A program made the translations under genes and the position numbers. Below are positions 5,532 through 5,691 of a stretch of 5,691 nt of DNA, piece after piece. The DNA is from Thermodesulfobacteriota bacterium (lineage in GTDB: Bacteria > Desulfobacterota > Desulfomonilia > Desulfomonilales > Desulfomonilaceae): contig JAUPKT010000066.1 in NCBI GenBank assembly GCA_030837305.1, positions 1 through 5,691 of the forward strand, written 5' to 3'. A model generated the notes under the pieces. The model was not told where the DNA came from, made no database searches, and worked only from the letters and a program-made list of their open reading frames with translations. Every line of letters begins with the position of its first letter. Position 1 is the first letter of the stretch.

Positions 5532-5691
5532 ATGATTGTTACCATCCACAAGGGCTACCTACCCGGAGCCATTGGAAAAATCGTTGAGCTTCACGCTCAC
5601 TACTACAGTGGGCTGGTGGGGTTCGGCCTCCCGTTCGAGAGCAAGGTGGCTCGTGAACTGTCCGATTTTTGCGAGCGATACGTAGAGAATC
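5532..5691 (+). CDS. GNAT-family N-acetyltransferase, N-terminal fragment at window edge
   Basis: Fifty-three codons are open from the ATG at 5532 to the window edge. The visible part resembles the start of a GNAT acetyltransferase subfamily, in which an N-terminal G-x-I-x-x-I-x-x-LH-x-x-YY pattern precedes a G-F-x-x-x-FE-x-x-VA segment. Here these are GAIGKIVELHAHYY (12-25) and GFGLPFESKVARELSDF (30-46). Relatives in this subfamily are often fused behind a MarR-type DNA-binding domain; here the fold begins almost at the start codon, so this is the stand-alone form. The acetyl-CoA binding motif would lie past the edge, so substrate and activity cannot be judged. An in-frame TGA at 5511-5513 rules out a longer N-terminus. 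The ribosome binding site is weak (CGAG at 5521-5524). Confidence 0.83.
   Translation, partial: MIVTIHKGYLPGAIGKIVELHAHYYSGLVGFGLPFESKVARELSDFCERYVEN

Overview
The window looks like ordinary chromosomal DNA of a bacterium with about 50% G+C. The best clue to lifestyle is a complete dsrC gene. Its protein keeps both C-terminal redox cysteines and the GLPKPTGCV tail, as in sulfate and sulfite reducers and other Dsr-pathway bacteria. Together with a PlsB-type acyltransferase and the general protein style, this suggests Desulfobacterota or a Dsr-bearing relative such as Nitrospirota. The lineage is an inference and was not tested by any search.

Layout. At the left edge a peptidase S66 gene (LD-carboxypeptidase, ldcA-like) runs leftward out of the window; its annotated-frame start is at 641. 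An 80-base divergent spacer separates it from a rightward gene for a stand-alone CheY-like receiver protein (722-1075). That gene converges with leftward dsrC (1304-1621). The 228-base gap between them holds a compact 59-base dyad that can fold as a three-way junction, plus a short coding-like reading frame without a start. Upstream of dsrC, in the same orientation, lies a gene for a small exported TPR protein (1773-2228); the 151-base gap contains a 15-base operator-like dyad. A 301-base gene-free stretch follows, holding only a weak leftward promoter candidate and the plsB ribosome binding site. The large rightward plsB-like gene (2530-5145) fills almost half the window. It is followed by a self-contained tRNA-Pro(GGG) unit with a near-consensus promoter, an encoded CCA end and a strong intrinsic terminator. 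The right edge cuts the start of a GNAT-family acetyltransferase gene.

How the parts relate. Most genes look like separate transcription units with housekeeping roles: murein recycling, phospholipid synthesis, translation and sulfur redox chemistry. No mobile element, CRISPR array, toxin-antitoxin pair or phage gene was seen. I found no convincing new multi-gene system. The observations most worth a second look are the three-way-junction dyad downstream of dsrC, the solitary dsrC with its own upstream dyad, and the stand-alone receiver protein.
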